From Pelobates cultripes (taxonomy: Eukaryota > Chordata > Amphibia > Anura > Pelobatidae): 64,000 bases of DNA. The stretch covers positions 132,046,871-132,110,870 of the forward strand of contig OW240916.1 in assembly GCA_933207985.1 (NCBI GenBank), written 5' to 3'. Positions 45,440 to 54,890 of the stretch are shown here, piece after piece (within the stretch, counting starts at the first letter, position 1; each line of letters starts with the position of its first letter). The translations under genes and the position numbers were made by a program. The notes beneath the pieces were generated by a model. It made no database searches. It was not told the origin of the DNA and worked only from the letters and a program-made list of their open reading frames with translations.

Positions 45440-46335
45440 AAGGTAGAGGTAAACCATGTGGGCAGCGTAATATGATAGATTCCTTGCAATAGACAAAAGT
45501 AATTTGGAAGCAGGAGGAGTCTCCTTGGTGGGATTGGAAAATTTCATAATGACAAACAATTTTACATTTCAAAGTAAGGTGTAAATTCTCTAAATATCTA
45601 TGGAACATTTTAAATAAAAATGATATTCAGTTAATTAAAAGCTATTTAACCATGGAAAGACATGAATTCAGAAGCAACTGATCATTTTTAAGAGCGTTAG
45701 TATTTTTATTCGTTTTGCTATTTTTGCTGTTTAATTAGTGCACTTAAATCACATTTTTGCATCTGTGTTTGTCAAAACAAAATTGGCAAGTGAAAATAGA
45801 TACTCTGGAACATTATACAATTCCAAATATATTTAATTTTTCTGTGAGATAGTGAGATAATCCTTATTTCAGACACTTTTTAAAATTTTAAAATAAACAA
45901 AATCTAATTGAAAAAAGCTGAAGCAGCTTACTAGCAAAAGAATAGAAAACAATTACTGAGCTTAAAAGTGCACATTGAAGTTCTCAGCAAATTTGCATAA
46001 GGATTATTTGGAGAAAGAAGAGAATTTTCAAATCATTTGTTTTTAGAATGGGCGCATACCCGGTTGGATTCTTGTATATTACTCCATTCTGTTCTCCAGA
46101 CAGGGTTTTTTGTTTGTTTTTTTAAGATCAAAAAGAATGCAAGCATAATATATAAGGCAACAAAACAAAATAGCCTTTAAGGACCCACAACTTCATATGT
46201 GGAGTGGAGTTTTAACATTAAAGTAAGCTTATTGTCAAGATATTAGCTTGCATGAAATTGCCCTCATATATACTGAATAGATCATATATCACAAAGAAAA
46301 ATGATATATTTAGCATACCGCAATACAAAAATAAA
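45440..46335. other. Unique AT-rich sequence, no gene seen
   Basis: No coding potential or element termini recognised. Confidence 0.4.
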
Positions 46336-46340
46336 GTGGC

Positions 46341-46677
46341 TCGATCCTCATTTTCCTACAAAGCACTTCACTTATGAAATAACCTCAGGGACACAGTCAA
46401 ATCTCCATTCAATCTAAAATCTTTTAAGAGGTCTATGGCAGTATACCTCAAAACATAATGCACCTGTCATGGTTGAATATATTTATTAGCTGTTATGTAT
46501 TATATGTATATGTGTGTGTGTATATATATATATAGTTTGTATATTGTATTTTTGTAATATTGTATCCTATTGTATTAATGCAATGTTTTGTGTACCCAGG
46601 ACATACTTGAAAACAAGATAAATTGCAATGTATCCATCCTGGTAAAATATTTTATAAATGAATAAATAATATTCCAT
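46341..46677 (+). pseudogene. LINE 3' end with C-terminal codons, plus orientation
   Basis: Codons in one frame read FSYKALHL-stop-NNLRDTVKSPFNLKSFKRSMAVYLKT-stop, the C-terminal block of a CR1/L2-type LINE with the expected Trp codon mutated to TGA. After about 200 bp it ends in CCTGGTAAAATATTTTATAAATGAATAAATAAT, a typical LINE tail. It is a different subfamily from the 40.7-kb copy. Confidence 0.7.
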
Positions 46678-46953
46678 GTATATATAAAGATTTACTCACA
46701 TTTACCCTGTTCCAGTGCTGCTTAGTGGGTGTTACTCTTCATGTAACACCCAACGCCAGAACACCCTCCACTCGGCCTCCGGTCTTCCAACAGGGCAAAC
46801 TTCCGCATGACAGCATGTCACTCCTTTCCTATACACTCTAGCCAGCACAAGAAGCCCTGACTAGAGTGTTTCTATAGCAACCACAGCACATGCACTGTGG
46901 TTCCTAGGCTTAGGAGAGCAGAAGGAACTCCTGTACTAGGTCTTTTCTGCTCT

Positions 46954-46958
46954 CTCTT
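46954..46958. repeat. Target site duplication CTCTT, left
   Basis: CTCTT directly abuts the TG end of the left LTR and is repeated at 52,326-52,330 after the right LTR. Confidence 0.9.
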
Positions 46959-47493
46959 TGTCAGGAAACTGACAGGGATCCAATACGCAGAGTGCGCACA
47001 GAAGGAGGTACGTATACCGGACCTTAGAATGGCCGGACTAACGTAAGGACAAAGCAAGAATAGTCAAAAGGTAAGCCGAGGTCAAGGGAGCCGGAGGACA
47101 GGTAAGCGAGATACAAGCCGAGTCAAAGGAGAGGAGAGGACAACAGGACAAAAGACAAGCAAGGGTCAAAACCGGAAACACAAGATAAAGAACGCGCTGA
47201 GTGACTAGCAAGCTAGAACCACGACAGGGCAATGAGCAGTAGTAAAGGTTTCCTTTAAATACCCTGTTACCTAAATAGAGACCACGCCCCCAAAAGGTCC
47301 GGAATAGCGGTTCCCGGCACTTTATGCAAATGCCGACGTCATGACGTCGACGCTAGCCGTCGCGTCATAAAAGGGGGAGGAGCTAGCGCGGCCGGCGCGA
47401 AAACGGCCGGAATATGCCGAAATGCTAGGGGAAGGGAGCCCCTAAGCAGAGAGGATGTCCTCCCTGGATACATCACCAACAGGTACCCTGACA
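46959..47493 (-). repeat. 3' LTR, 535 bp
   Basis: On the minus strand it begins TGTCAGGGTACC and ends TTTCCTGACA, with TGTCAG/CTGACA inverted ends. It differs from the 5' LTR at one base. The octamer ATGCAAAT is at 47,324-47,331. Confidence 0.97.
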
Positions 47494-50400
47494 GTACCCC
47501 CCCTTCTAGAAACGCCCACCGGGCGGATGGGACCTGGCTTAGAAGGAAAACGAACGTGGAAGGCCCGTAGAAGACGAGGAGCATGCACGTCTATACCAGG
47601 AACCCAAGACCTCTCTTCTGGACCATAACCTTTCCAGTCTATGAGGTATTGCAGCTTCCCCCTAGAAATACGAGAATCAAGGATGGACTTGATGATATAT
47701 TCCTCCTGACCATCCACACGGACCGAGGATGGAGGAGTAGAGCGGGAGGAAAATCTGTTACAAACCAGAGGTTTCAATAACGACACATGAAAAGAGTTAG
47801 GGATGCGTAGAGTAGGAGGTAGATCCAGCAAATAGGAAACCGGGTTGATCCTCCTCAGTATCCTGTAAGGACCAATGTAACGAGGAGCAAACTTCAAGGA
47901 AGGAACTTTCAGGCGAATGTGTCTGGTACACAACCAGACCCTATCCCCCGGAGAAAAAATAGGAGCAGGACGTCTACGCCTATCAGCATGTGACTTAAAC
48001 ACCGCGGAACTACGTTCAAGAATTTGTCGAGTCTGATCCCACAACTTTCTCAGGTTGGCTATATGAATATCAACCGACGGTATACCCTGGGAAGGAGACA
48101 CCGACGGAAGAACAGTAGGGTTAAAGCCATAGTTCAAGAAAAAGGGGCTATTACGAGTGGAACCACAAACAAGGTTGTTGTGAGCAAACTCCGCCCAAGG
48201 AATCAGACCGACCCAGTCATCCTGGTGTTCAGAAACAAAACAACGTAGATATTGCTCAATTTTTTGGTTAGTGCGTTCGGCTGCTCCGTTAGATTGAGGA
48301 TGATAGGCCGAAGAAAAATTCAGTTTGATGCCCAACTGTGAACAGAAGGATCTCCAAAAACGGGAAATAAATTGGGAACCCCTGTCTGACACAATCTCAT
48401 TGGGAATACCATGTAAACGGAAAATTTCTCTAGCAAATATCACGGCCAGTTCGGGGGAGGAAGGAAGTTTAGGCAAGGGAACAAAATGAGCCATTTTAGT
48501 AAACCTGTCAAGGACCGTGAGGATAACTGTATGCCTATTGGAAGCTGGTAGATCAACAATAAAATCCATAGCCAAACAAGCCCAAGGTTTGTTGGGAACG
48601 ACTAAGGGCTGCAATAAACCACAAGGGAGATCCCGCGGAAGTTTATTCCTGACACAAACATTGCAAGCCTTGACAAAGTCTTCCACATCCCTACGTAAAC
48701 CGGGCCACCAGAAGTCTTTGGAGATCAGGCAGTAAGTTTTGTGGATGCCGGGGTGACCAGCGATCTTGCTATCGTGGAAACAGCGAATAATGTCCACTTG
48801 GAATTTGGGAGACACGAACAAGCGGCCCACAGGAGTACGTTCGGGAGCAAGAGATTGTTCGTTCTGAATATCAGCGAGCAATGGAGAGTGTATTTTGACA
48901 TTGGTGTTGGCGATAATATTGACTTCAGGAATAATAGGGAACAAAGTATCCTCTGTAGAGGTGGTAGGTTCGTGCTGACGTGACAAAGCGTCTGCCTTAG
49001 TGTTCTTAGAACCAGGCCTGTAAGTAAGCACATAATTAAAGTGTGTAAGGAACATAGACCAACGTGCCTGCCTGGCAGATAATCTTTTGGCCTCCCCCAT
49101 ATACGATAAATTTTTGTGGTCAGTCAAGATAGTAACTGGGAGGACGGTGCCCTCTAACAAATGTCTCCATTCCTTTAATGCCATAATGATAGCTAAAAGT
49201 TCTCTATCACCAATGTCATATCTCCTTTCAGTGTGTGACAGTTTCTTGGAAAAAAAACCGCAAGGGTGCAGCGGCTTATCTAAACTTTGTCTTTGGGATA
49301 ACACTGCGCCTATCCCTGTTTCAGACGCATCAACTTCAAGTAAAAAGGGTAGAGAGGTATCAGGATGAACTAATACAGGTGCTGAGGCAAAAGACTGTTT
49401 GAGCGTTTCGAAAGCAGATAAAGCCTCAGTAGACCAGGTTTTGGTATCGGCTCCTTGTTTGGTCATATTAGTGATAGGAGCGATAACAGAGGAGTACCCT
49501 TTAATAAAACGTCTGTAATAATTAGAAAATCCAAGAAATCTTTGTATGGCTTTGAGTCCCTTAGGTAAAGGCCAATCTAAAATCGATTTTAGTTTGGTCG
49601 GGTCCATCATAAACCCGTCTTTGGAAATTACGTAACCTAAGAAAGTTACCTGAGACTGGTCAAAGCTACATTTTTCCAATTTACAATACAATCCATGTTG
49701 TAAAAGTTTCTGTAATACCTTTCTGACTTGTCTATGATGTGAATTAATGTCTCTAGAATGGATTAGTATATCATCCAAATATACAATTACACATTCATGT
49801 TGGAATTCTCTAAGAACTTCATTGATCAAGTCTTGGAAGACGGCCGGGGCGTTACAAAGCCCAAACGGCATTACGGTATACTCATAATGCCCGTAACGGG
49901 TATTAAATGCTGTCATCCATTCATCTCCTTGTTTAATTTGCACTAAGTTATATGCTCCTCTTAAGTCAAGTTTAGTAAAAATACTCGAGCCCTTTAGTCT
50001 GTCAAAGAGTTCAGTAATCAAAGGAATAGGGTAAGCATTTCTGATAGTAATTTTGTTCAATCCCCGATAGTCTATACAAGGACGTAAGGTACCGTCTTTC
50101 TTTTCTACAAAAAAGAAACCCGCCCCCGCCGGAGAAGAAGACTTTCTAATAAATCCCTTGTCTAAATTCTCCTTGATATATTCCTCTAAAACTAAGTTTT
50201 CCTTGGTGGATAGAGGGTATACCGTACCCCTGGGAGGCATAGTACCAGGGAAAAGTTTAATAGAACAGTCATAAGACCGGTGGGGAGGTAAAGTATCCGC
50301 CTTACCCTTGTCAAATACAGATTTGAGGTCTAGATATTGTAATGGTATCTGAACGTCTGTGGATTGAGAAGTGTTAGCATAAGAGTTCACGGGGCAAACA

Positions 50401-50843
50401 GAAGTAACTCTCTGCAGACATTCCTTCCTACAACCCATACCCCAAGACACGATTTCTCCACCCTCCCAGTCAATCTGAGGGTTGTGTCTCTTGAGCCAAG
50501 AATATCCTAGAACCACTGGGACTGCCGGGGAGGAAATTAACAGAAGGGAAATCAACTCTTCGTGGAAAATACCAACAGTAAGCTTAACGGGTTCGGTCTC
50601 ATGGAATATTACTGGTTCAGATAAAGGTCTACCATCTATGGCCTCAACGGCCAAGGGTGTATCTCTCAATTGGAATGGGATACAATGCTTATTAGCGAAA
50701 GTTTGGTCTATAAAGCTTTCTGCTGCTCCAGAATCTAATAATGCCATCGTAGTAATAAACCCCTTTTCCCAAGCTAGAGAGACAGGAATCAGAAGCCTAT
50801 GGTCTTTTTTATTATGCATAGAGGACAGTAATGAAACACCCAA
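47442..50843 (-). CDS. Pol polyprotein: protease, RT, RNase H, integrase, chromodomain
   Basis: Open for 1,133 codons after the gag overlap (the frame is open from 50,888). Numbering from 50,843, the protease active site is LLDSGA (Asp37) and the RT domain spans about 200-390, with LDLRGAY (Asp293) and YLDD (355-358). RNase H spans about 500-620, with Asp505, Glu548, Asp575 and Asp618. The integrase zinc finger is His690/His697 and Cys727/Cys730, and its core is Asp760, Asp820 and Glu856 (D,D-35-E). A KFAPRYIGPYRI module (984-995) precedes a chromodomain (about 1046-1095, LQYLIDWKGYGPEERSW). The last ~17 codons lie in the LTR and the stop is at 47,442. The frame has no ATG at 50,843 (the codon there is TTG; the first ATG is at 50,819), so translation is most likely by frameshifting from gag. 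The chromodomain probably steers integration to modified chromatin. Confidence 0.96.
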   Translation of the reverse strand: MGVSLLSSMHNKKDHRLLIPVSLAWEKGFITTMALLDSGAAESFIDQTFANKHCIPFQLRDTPLAVEAIDGRPLSEPVIFHETEPVKLTVGIFHEELISLLLISSPAVPVVLGYSWLKRHNPQIDWEGGEIVSWGMGCRKECLQRVTSVCPVNSYANTSQSTDVQIPLQYLDLKSVFDKGKADTLPPHRSYDCSIKLFPGTMPPRGTVYPLSTKENLVLEEYIKENLDKGFIRKSSSPAGAGFFFVEKKDGTLRPCIDYRGLNKITIRNAYPIPLITELFDRLKGSSIFTKLDLRGAYNLVQIKQGDEWMTAFNTRYGHYEYTVMPFGLCNAPAVFQDLINEVLREFQHECVIVYLDDILIHSRDINSHHRQVRKVLQKLLQHGLYCKLEKCSFDQSQVTFLGYVISKDGFMMDPTKLKSILDWPLPKGLKAIQRFLGFSNYYRRFIKGYSSVIAPITNMTKQGADTKTWSTEALSAFETLKQSFASAPVLVHPDTSLPFLLEVDASETGIGAVLSQRQSLDKPLHPCGFFSKKLSHTERRYDIGDRELLAIIMALKEWRHLLEGTVLPVTILTDHKNLSYMGEAKRLSARQARWSMFLTHFNYVLTYRPGSKNTKADALSRQHEPTTSTEDTLFPIIPEVNIIANTNVKIHSPLLADIQNEQSLAPERTPVGRLFVSPKFQVDIIRCFHDSKIAGHPGIHKTYCLISKDFWWPGLRRDVEDFVKACNVCVRNKLPRDLPCGLLQPLVVPNKPWACLAMDFIVDLPASNRHTVILTVLDRFTKMAHFVPLPKLPSSPELAVIFAREIFRLHGIPNEIVSDRGSQFISRFWRSFCSQLGIKLNFSSAYHPQSNGAAERTNQKIEQYLRCFVSEHQDDWVGLIPWAEFAHNNLVCGSTRNSPFFLNYGFNPTVLPSVSPSQGIPSVDIHIANLRKLWDQTRQILERSSAVFKSHADRRRRPAPIFSPGDRVWLCTRHIRLKVPSLKFAPRYIGPYRILRRINPVSYLLDLPPTLRIPNSFHVSLLKPLVCNRFSSRSTPPSSVRVDGQEEYIIKSILDSRISRGKLQYLIDWKGYGPEERSWVPGIDVHAPRLLRAFHVRFPSKPGPIRPVGVSRRGGTVRVPVGDVSREDILSA
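47497..47507 (-). promoter_or_regulatory. Polypurine tract
   Basis: On the minus strand AGAAGGGGGGG followed by TAC abuts the 3' LTR. It would prime plus-strand DNA synthesis. The G-run + TAC layout matches the fragment at 14,979-14,991. Confidence 0.85.
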
Positions 50844-50853
50844 GGCCCGTCCT

Positions 50854-50867
50854 CTAAGGGAACTTAG
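50854..50867 (-). promoter_or_regulatory. Stem-loop downstream of the slippery site
   Basis: On the minus strand CTAAG-TTCC-CTTAG forms a 5-bp stem with a 4-nt loop, starting 8 nt after the GGGAAAC heptamer, the spacing usual for frameshift stimulators. A second potential stem, GAGGAC/GTCCTC (50,821-50,854), follows and overlaps it by one base, so a larger pseudoknot is possible. Not modelled. Confidence 0.45.
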
Positions 50868-51775
50868 GTGCGAGCGTTTCCCGGACGATTAGGGCAACTA
50901 AGACGTAGGTGACCTCTCAGCCCGCAGTATAAACAGAGACCCTCCCTTCTTCTGTACTGTCTCTCAGCCTCAGATAAGCGAGTATTACCTATTTGCATAG
51001 GTTCTGGTGGAGTAGGATTATAGGAGTCAGGGTTCTGAAATGAGGGAGCGAGTCTTACAGGAAGTCTAGTAACTCTTTCCCGAGTGTTCTGCCTCTGTCT
51101 CATGCGTTCATCTATTCTGGAAATGAAGGATACTAAATCCTCTAAATTTTCCGGAAGTTCTCTTGTGGCAATTTCATCTAGAATTTCATCAGACAACCCA
51201 TTCAAGAAAACATCCATAAAAGCTTGTTCGTTCCATTTCACTTCTGCTGCCAATGATCTAAACTCTAGAGCATATTCTACAAGGGTCCTATCTTGTTGTT
51301 TAAGGCGTAACAGGGATCTGGCCGCATTAATCTTCCTCCCTGGGGGGTCAAAGGTTCTTCTAAAAGCCGTGACAAACGCAGTGTAGTTGTAGACTAAAGG
51401 ATTGTCATTCTCCCAAAGGGGATTGGCCCATCTAAGTGCTTTATCTATTAGCAGGGTTATAATAAAGCCTACCTTAGCCCTGTCAGTGGGGTAAGCCCGG
51501 GGTTGTAGTTCGAAATGTATACTTATCTGGTTTAAAAAACCACGACAAGCATCAGGCGAACCCCCATATCGTAATGGTGACGTGACATGGGAAGATGCGC
51601 CTACAGTGGCTACTTCCAAACCAGTACTTAGCGAGTGGCTAGCAGTGGAACGTATTTCTTCAGACTGGGTACTGGAGCGTGTCAACAAAGTTTGTAGCGC
51701 TAAAGCCATTTGGTCCATTCTATGGTCCATGGCCTCAAATCTGGGGTCAGGAGGACTAGCACCTGCAGGATCCAT
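50864..51775 (-). CDS. Gag polyprotein, 303 aa
   Basis: The structural protein that would form the intracellular particle and package element RNA. The ATG at 51,775 (start MDPAGASPP) is chosen because it is the first ATG after the 5' LTR; an ATG at 51,889 in the same frame lies inside the LTR and would place codons across the primer-binding site. A retrotransposon capsid-type domain spans roughly residues 70-230 (FLNQISIHFEL, AFRRTFDPPGR, FMDVFLNGLSDEILDEIA). A single CX2CX4HX4C zinc knuckle (Cys281, Cys284, His289, Cys294) closes the protein. The stop TAA is at 50,864-50,866, with a GGGAAAC heptamer 9 nt upstream. This kind of gag is the known ancestor of mammalian PEG10 and RTL genes. Confidence 0.95.
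   Translation of the reverse strand: MDPAGASPPDPRFEAMDHRMDQMALALQTLLTRSSTQSEEIRSTASHSLSTGLEVATVGASSHVTSPLRYGGSPDACRGFLNQISIHFELQPRAYPTDRAKVGFIITLLIDKALRWANPLWENDNPLVYNYTAFVTAFRRTFDPPGRKINAARSLLRLKQQDRTLVEYALEFRSLAAEVKWNEQAFMDVFLNGLSDEILDEIATRELPENLEDLVSFISRIDERMRQRQNTRERVTRLPVRLAPSFQNPDSYNPTPPEPMQIGNTRLSEAERQYRRREGLCLYCGLRGHLRLSCPNRPGNART
50876..50882 (-). promoter_or_regulatory. -1 ribosomal frameshift slippery site GGGAAAC
   Basis: In the gag frame the heptamer reads G GGA AAC; slipping back one base gives GGG AAA in the pol frame. The pol frame is closed upstream by a TAA at 50,889-50,891 and the gag frame ends at 50,864, so the heptamer lies inside the only window where both frames are open. 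The same heptamer is used for gag-pol frameshifting in mammalian PEG10 and in some retroviruses (established knowledge). Confidence 0.9.
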
Positions 51776-51778
51776 CTG

Positions 51779-51788
51779 GCCCTGTCGT
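51779..51788 (-). promoter_or_regulatory. Primer-binding site, predicted self-priming
   Basis: On the minus strand ACGACAGGGC starts 2 nt after the 5' LTR and lies just upstream of the gag ATG. It does not begin with TGG as tRNA-primed sites do. It is perfectly complementary to GCCCTGTCGT at 52,062-52,053, the predicted first ten bases of the element RNA. This is the Tf1/sushi self-priming arrangement. Confidence 0.85.
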
Positions 51789-52052
51789 AATGTCAGGAAA
51801 CTGACAGGGATCCAATACGCAGAGTGCGCACAGAAGGAGGTACGTATACCGGACCTTAGAATGGCCGGACTAACGTAAGGACAAAGCAAGAATAGTCAAA
51901 AGGTAAGCCGAGGTCAAGGGAGCCGGAGGACAGGTAAGCGAGATACAAGCCGAGTCAAAGGAGAGGAGAGGACAACAGGACAAAAGACAAGCAAGGGTCA
52001 AAACCGGAAACACAAGATAAAGAACGCGCTGAGTGACTAGCAAGCTAGAACC

Positions 52053-52062
52053 ACGACAGGGC
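52053..52062 (-). promoter_or_regulatory. Predicted RNA start / self-primer
   Basis: GCCCTGTCGT begins 31 nt downstream of the TATA box and is complementary to the primer-binding site at 51,779-51,788. The Gypsy fragment at 15,296 has GCCCTATCGTGG at the equivalent place. Confidence 0.8.
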
Positions 52063-52085
52063 AATGAGCAGTAGTAAAGGTTTCC

Positions 52086-52093
52086 TTTAAATA
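52086..52093 (-). promoter_or_regulatory. LTR TATA box
   Basis: TATTTAAA on the minus strand, 31 nt from the predicted start. Confidence 0.8.
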
Positions 52094-52155
52094 CCCTGTT
52101 ACCTAAATAGAGACCACGCCCCCAAAAGGTCCGGAATAGCGGTTCCCGGCACTTT

Positions 52156-52181
52156 ATGCAAATGCCGACGTCATGACGTCG
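52156..52181 (-). promoter_or_regulatory. LTR octamer and CRE-like palindrome
   Basis: The 16-bp perfect palindrome CGACGTCATGACGTCG (52,166-52,181) lies two bases from an ATGCAAAT octamer (52,156-52,163), 65-90 nt upstream of the TATA box. The motifs resemble CREB/ATF and POU-factor sites; use by this element is inferred. Confidence 0.6.
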
Positions 52182-52325
52182 ACGCTAGCCGTCGCGTCAT
52201 AAAAGGGGGAGGAGCTAGCGCGGCCGGCGCGAAAACGGCCGAAATATGCCGAAATGCTAGGGGAAGGGAGCCCCTAAGCAGAGAGGATGTCCTCCCTGGA
52301 TACATCACCAACAGGTACCCTGACA

Positions 52326-52330
52326 CTCTT
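52326..52330. repeat. Target site duplication CTCTT, right
   Basis: Matches 46,954-46,958. Confidence 0.9.
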
Positions 52331-54885
52331 GCAGTCAATGCCTCTGCACATCTGAGAGAAAAGCCTATTTTTAAATAGTTTTTTTTTCTAATCTATAAAT
52401 TTGCTAGTCAACCTGCTAGCACAGTGTATAGATAGAATGTTATGCTCAATCCAATAAGCATATGTTGTTTGGACAATTTATACAGACACTGAAAGTGGCG
52501 TTTGAGTAACTGATCCGGTGATTAGACCAGTGAGGAAAGTGGTTTTACTTCTATGCTCCTATAAAATCATATAGTGTTGGACCCCATTGGTACGAAATCT
52601 TCTGGTCTCGCAAGATCCCTGTAATCACAAAACATCTAAAAGGGTAAGTTACGATACAGCTGGAAAAACAGGTTACCTGCTAGCAATAGAATTCCATACT
52701 TTTTAGAGAATGTGGTGTGTCACCGTTGCTAGCTGTACGATAACATCCCAGGGAGATTCAATAGCAGCTGGTATTACTCTATGCACTCAGAATACAACCT
52801 TAATCTTCATTAAACAACTGACTGCATCACTACTGGATTATATTATTACAATATCTCTGCTGCAGAAAAAGAATTCAGCAGTGCGTTCAGGGTCATCTAA
52901 GTGAATTAGGGACTGTTGCTGGTTTTGAAACGTCATCTGATGTGAGAAAAGATGTGCCTTCCATGCCAGCTGAGAGTGAATGCTCCCTGGGTGGGTCAGA
53001 TGGCCCACCTCAGTCTTCAGGATGCCTAGTGCTGAGTGAAATATAGTCACTCCTCCTTAGGTAGACAGGGTGGTGGAATCTTCATCAGAACTCGCATTTA
53101 GAATATACAAGCTCAACAGCACAATCATCTGATCAATCTAAGCCTACAGGTTTTTTAGGTGCCGTCATGGGACTTTCATGGCAAGAAGGTTGCACCAAAT
53201 CCAGTTCAAGATCAGTATGTTTAAGAAAGTGAACTGTGTAAACTGTACGTCCCTTTAATCCTCTAATGCTAGTAGAAGCTGCAGCTACTAATAAAAAGAC
53301 ATTTGAAATGGAATTGTAGGTAAATATCTTGATATTTAGTCAGCTATGCTCAGAGCTTAAGAGTCCTGTGTCTTATCTCTGGCTTAATCAGCTCTGCCAT
53401 ACCCCATCTGTTTTTTAACTTACTTTATATTATTATGCAAATGGATTTATAAGATAAAAAAAAATATAACTGTTTATGGTTTCTAACAGCTGGTCCAAAC
53501 TGACTATGGCGGATTCATTCAAGAAATACATCTCAGATAGGGAATGCTAGTGGGGATTGTATGATACTTCACACTCTGACATATTATGATTCATGGGTGC
53601 AGAATGTTCTAAGATAATCATGTGTTCACCTGATTGGCTGCAAGACAAGATGAACTCTAGCGACAAGATGAACCAGCATTAATATGGATATACTAAATTG
53701 TCCAAAGAAGATAATATCGAAAAACAATAAAATCACAAAATAATAGTTGCTAATACTTTTATTGACCATGCTTTGTTTAGCAACGTGCAGTTTTGCTGAT
53801 TGTTTGACAGACATTTCCTTAATTGATATATAGCTTGTCAGTGCATGCCCAATTTGCTGAAAATGTATCTTCCTAAAGCAGCTCTCTAAGCACCATAACC
53901 ACTAAAGCTCATTGCAGTGGTTTGGTGCATTTGTTTAGCTACTATTCCCCTGTATTTTGTCAAACTGGTTTTGAAATATCTGACCCAAAACATTAGAGCC
54001 AGGCCCTCTTGTGGCATATTTGTCAGTAAACCAACAGGCGCCATGACACTTGTGTACATGTTATAGATATCTCTTATACAGAATACTGTCTGCAGACTAT
54101 ACTGTCTATACACATGCAGTGCGTTTTTTTACTTTGAGTAGAATGTACTCTACTATTTCTTTCTTCCATTTCCTTTAGATTGTAAACTTGTTAAGCAGGC
54201 CCCTCGTTTCCTTTTGTTTCTGTAGATCATATGTTATAGGTTGATACATTTATTTGTATGTCTCCTCTAACCAAATATAAATTCCTATGGAAAATGTCAC
54301 AGCTTTATAAGCACTAATTATAATTCCAAGTTTTGTCATTAGCCATACCTAATGAAAAGGTAGACAAACAGAAGCAAAGCCTTTTGCCAAACTTTGCCAT
54401 TTTCTACTTTGTCTTCTGTATATCTCGAGATTGCATGGGGATATAACTGACAAACGTTTCTTTGGGGTTGGGAAGATTTATGATCAGAAAAGTGCCTATT
54501 TTGGGTGTTTAATAAAATATTTTTAAATTTAGTAAAGTGTTTTTAAAAAAATCTGAACATGGCTTCTTTCTTTTTTTGTGCATTCTAACATATTTTTGCT
54601 ATTCCACAATAATGTCCCACAAACAAAGAAATATTCTATCTCACTTTTCAGTCCAAGATAAAAGTGGTGTGTGTTTATTATTTTGATGTTTGCTTATTGG
54701 CTTACTTTTCACCATCTTTTTTTTTTTTTAAAGGAACTGCAGTCAAAGCTTAATAATTATGGGAAACGTTTTTCAAAGTGTCATGAACCGAAAAGTGTTG
54801 CAATGTTTTAAAAGTAGGATAATCCGGCAGCTCAATACCAGGTAACTGGTCCTGAGCAAAATAAGTCATCACAGACCATAGACCA
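52331..54885. other. Unique sequence, no gene seen
   Basis: No coding potential. A short segment at 53,885-53,940 (CACCATAACCACTAAAGC and GTGGTTTGGTGCA) resembles T2 MITE ends. Confidence 0.4.
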
Positions 54886-54890
54886 GCAGA

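Larger units (their letters stand above)
46959..52325 (-). mobile_element. Complete Ty3/Gypsy chromovirus-type retrotransposon (Tf1/sushi type)
   Basis: A 5,367-bp element in minus orientation with two 535-bp LTRs, a primer-binding site, gag, pol, a polypurine tract and a 5-bp target duplication. The order protease-reverse transcriptase-RNase H-integrase-chromodomain places it in Ty3/Gypsy chromoviruses. Self-primer geometry and the separate gag and pol frames fit the vertebrate Tf1/sushi group. The LTRs differ at one position (47,410 G versus 52,242 A), both coding frames are open, and all catalytic motifs checked are present. The copy appears young and possibly competent, although activity cannot be judged from sequence alone. 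No envelope frame is present. Confidence 0.96.
51791..52325 (-). repeat. 5' LTR, 535 bp
   Basis: Identical in length to the 3' LTR with one substitution. It contains, in minus-strand order, a CRE-like palindrome, an octamer, a TATA box and the predicted RNA start at 52,062. Confidence 0.97.

Noticed and set aside
47038..47232. Open frame repeated identically at 51,870-52,064
   Set aside because: Lies inside both LTRs and has no domain; the repeat simply reflects LTR identity.
51776..51889. Upstream in-frame ATG extension of gag
   Set aside because: Codons would come from the LTR and the primer-binding site; the first ATG after the LTR at 51,775 begins a normal Gag N-terminus.
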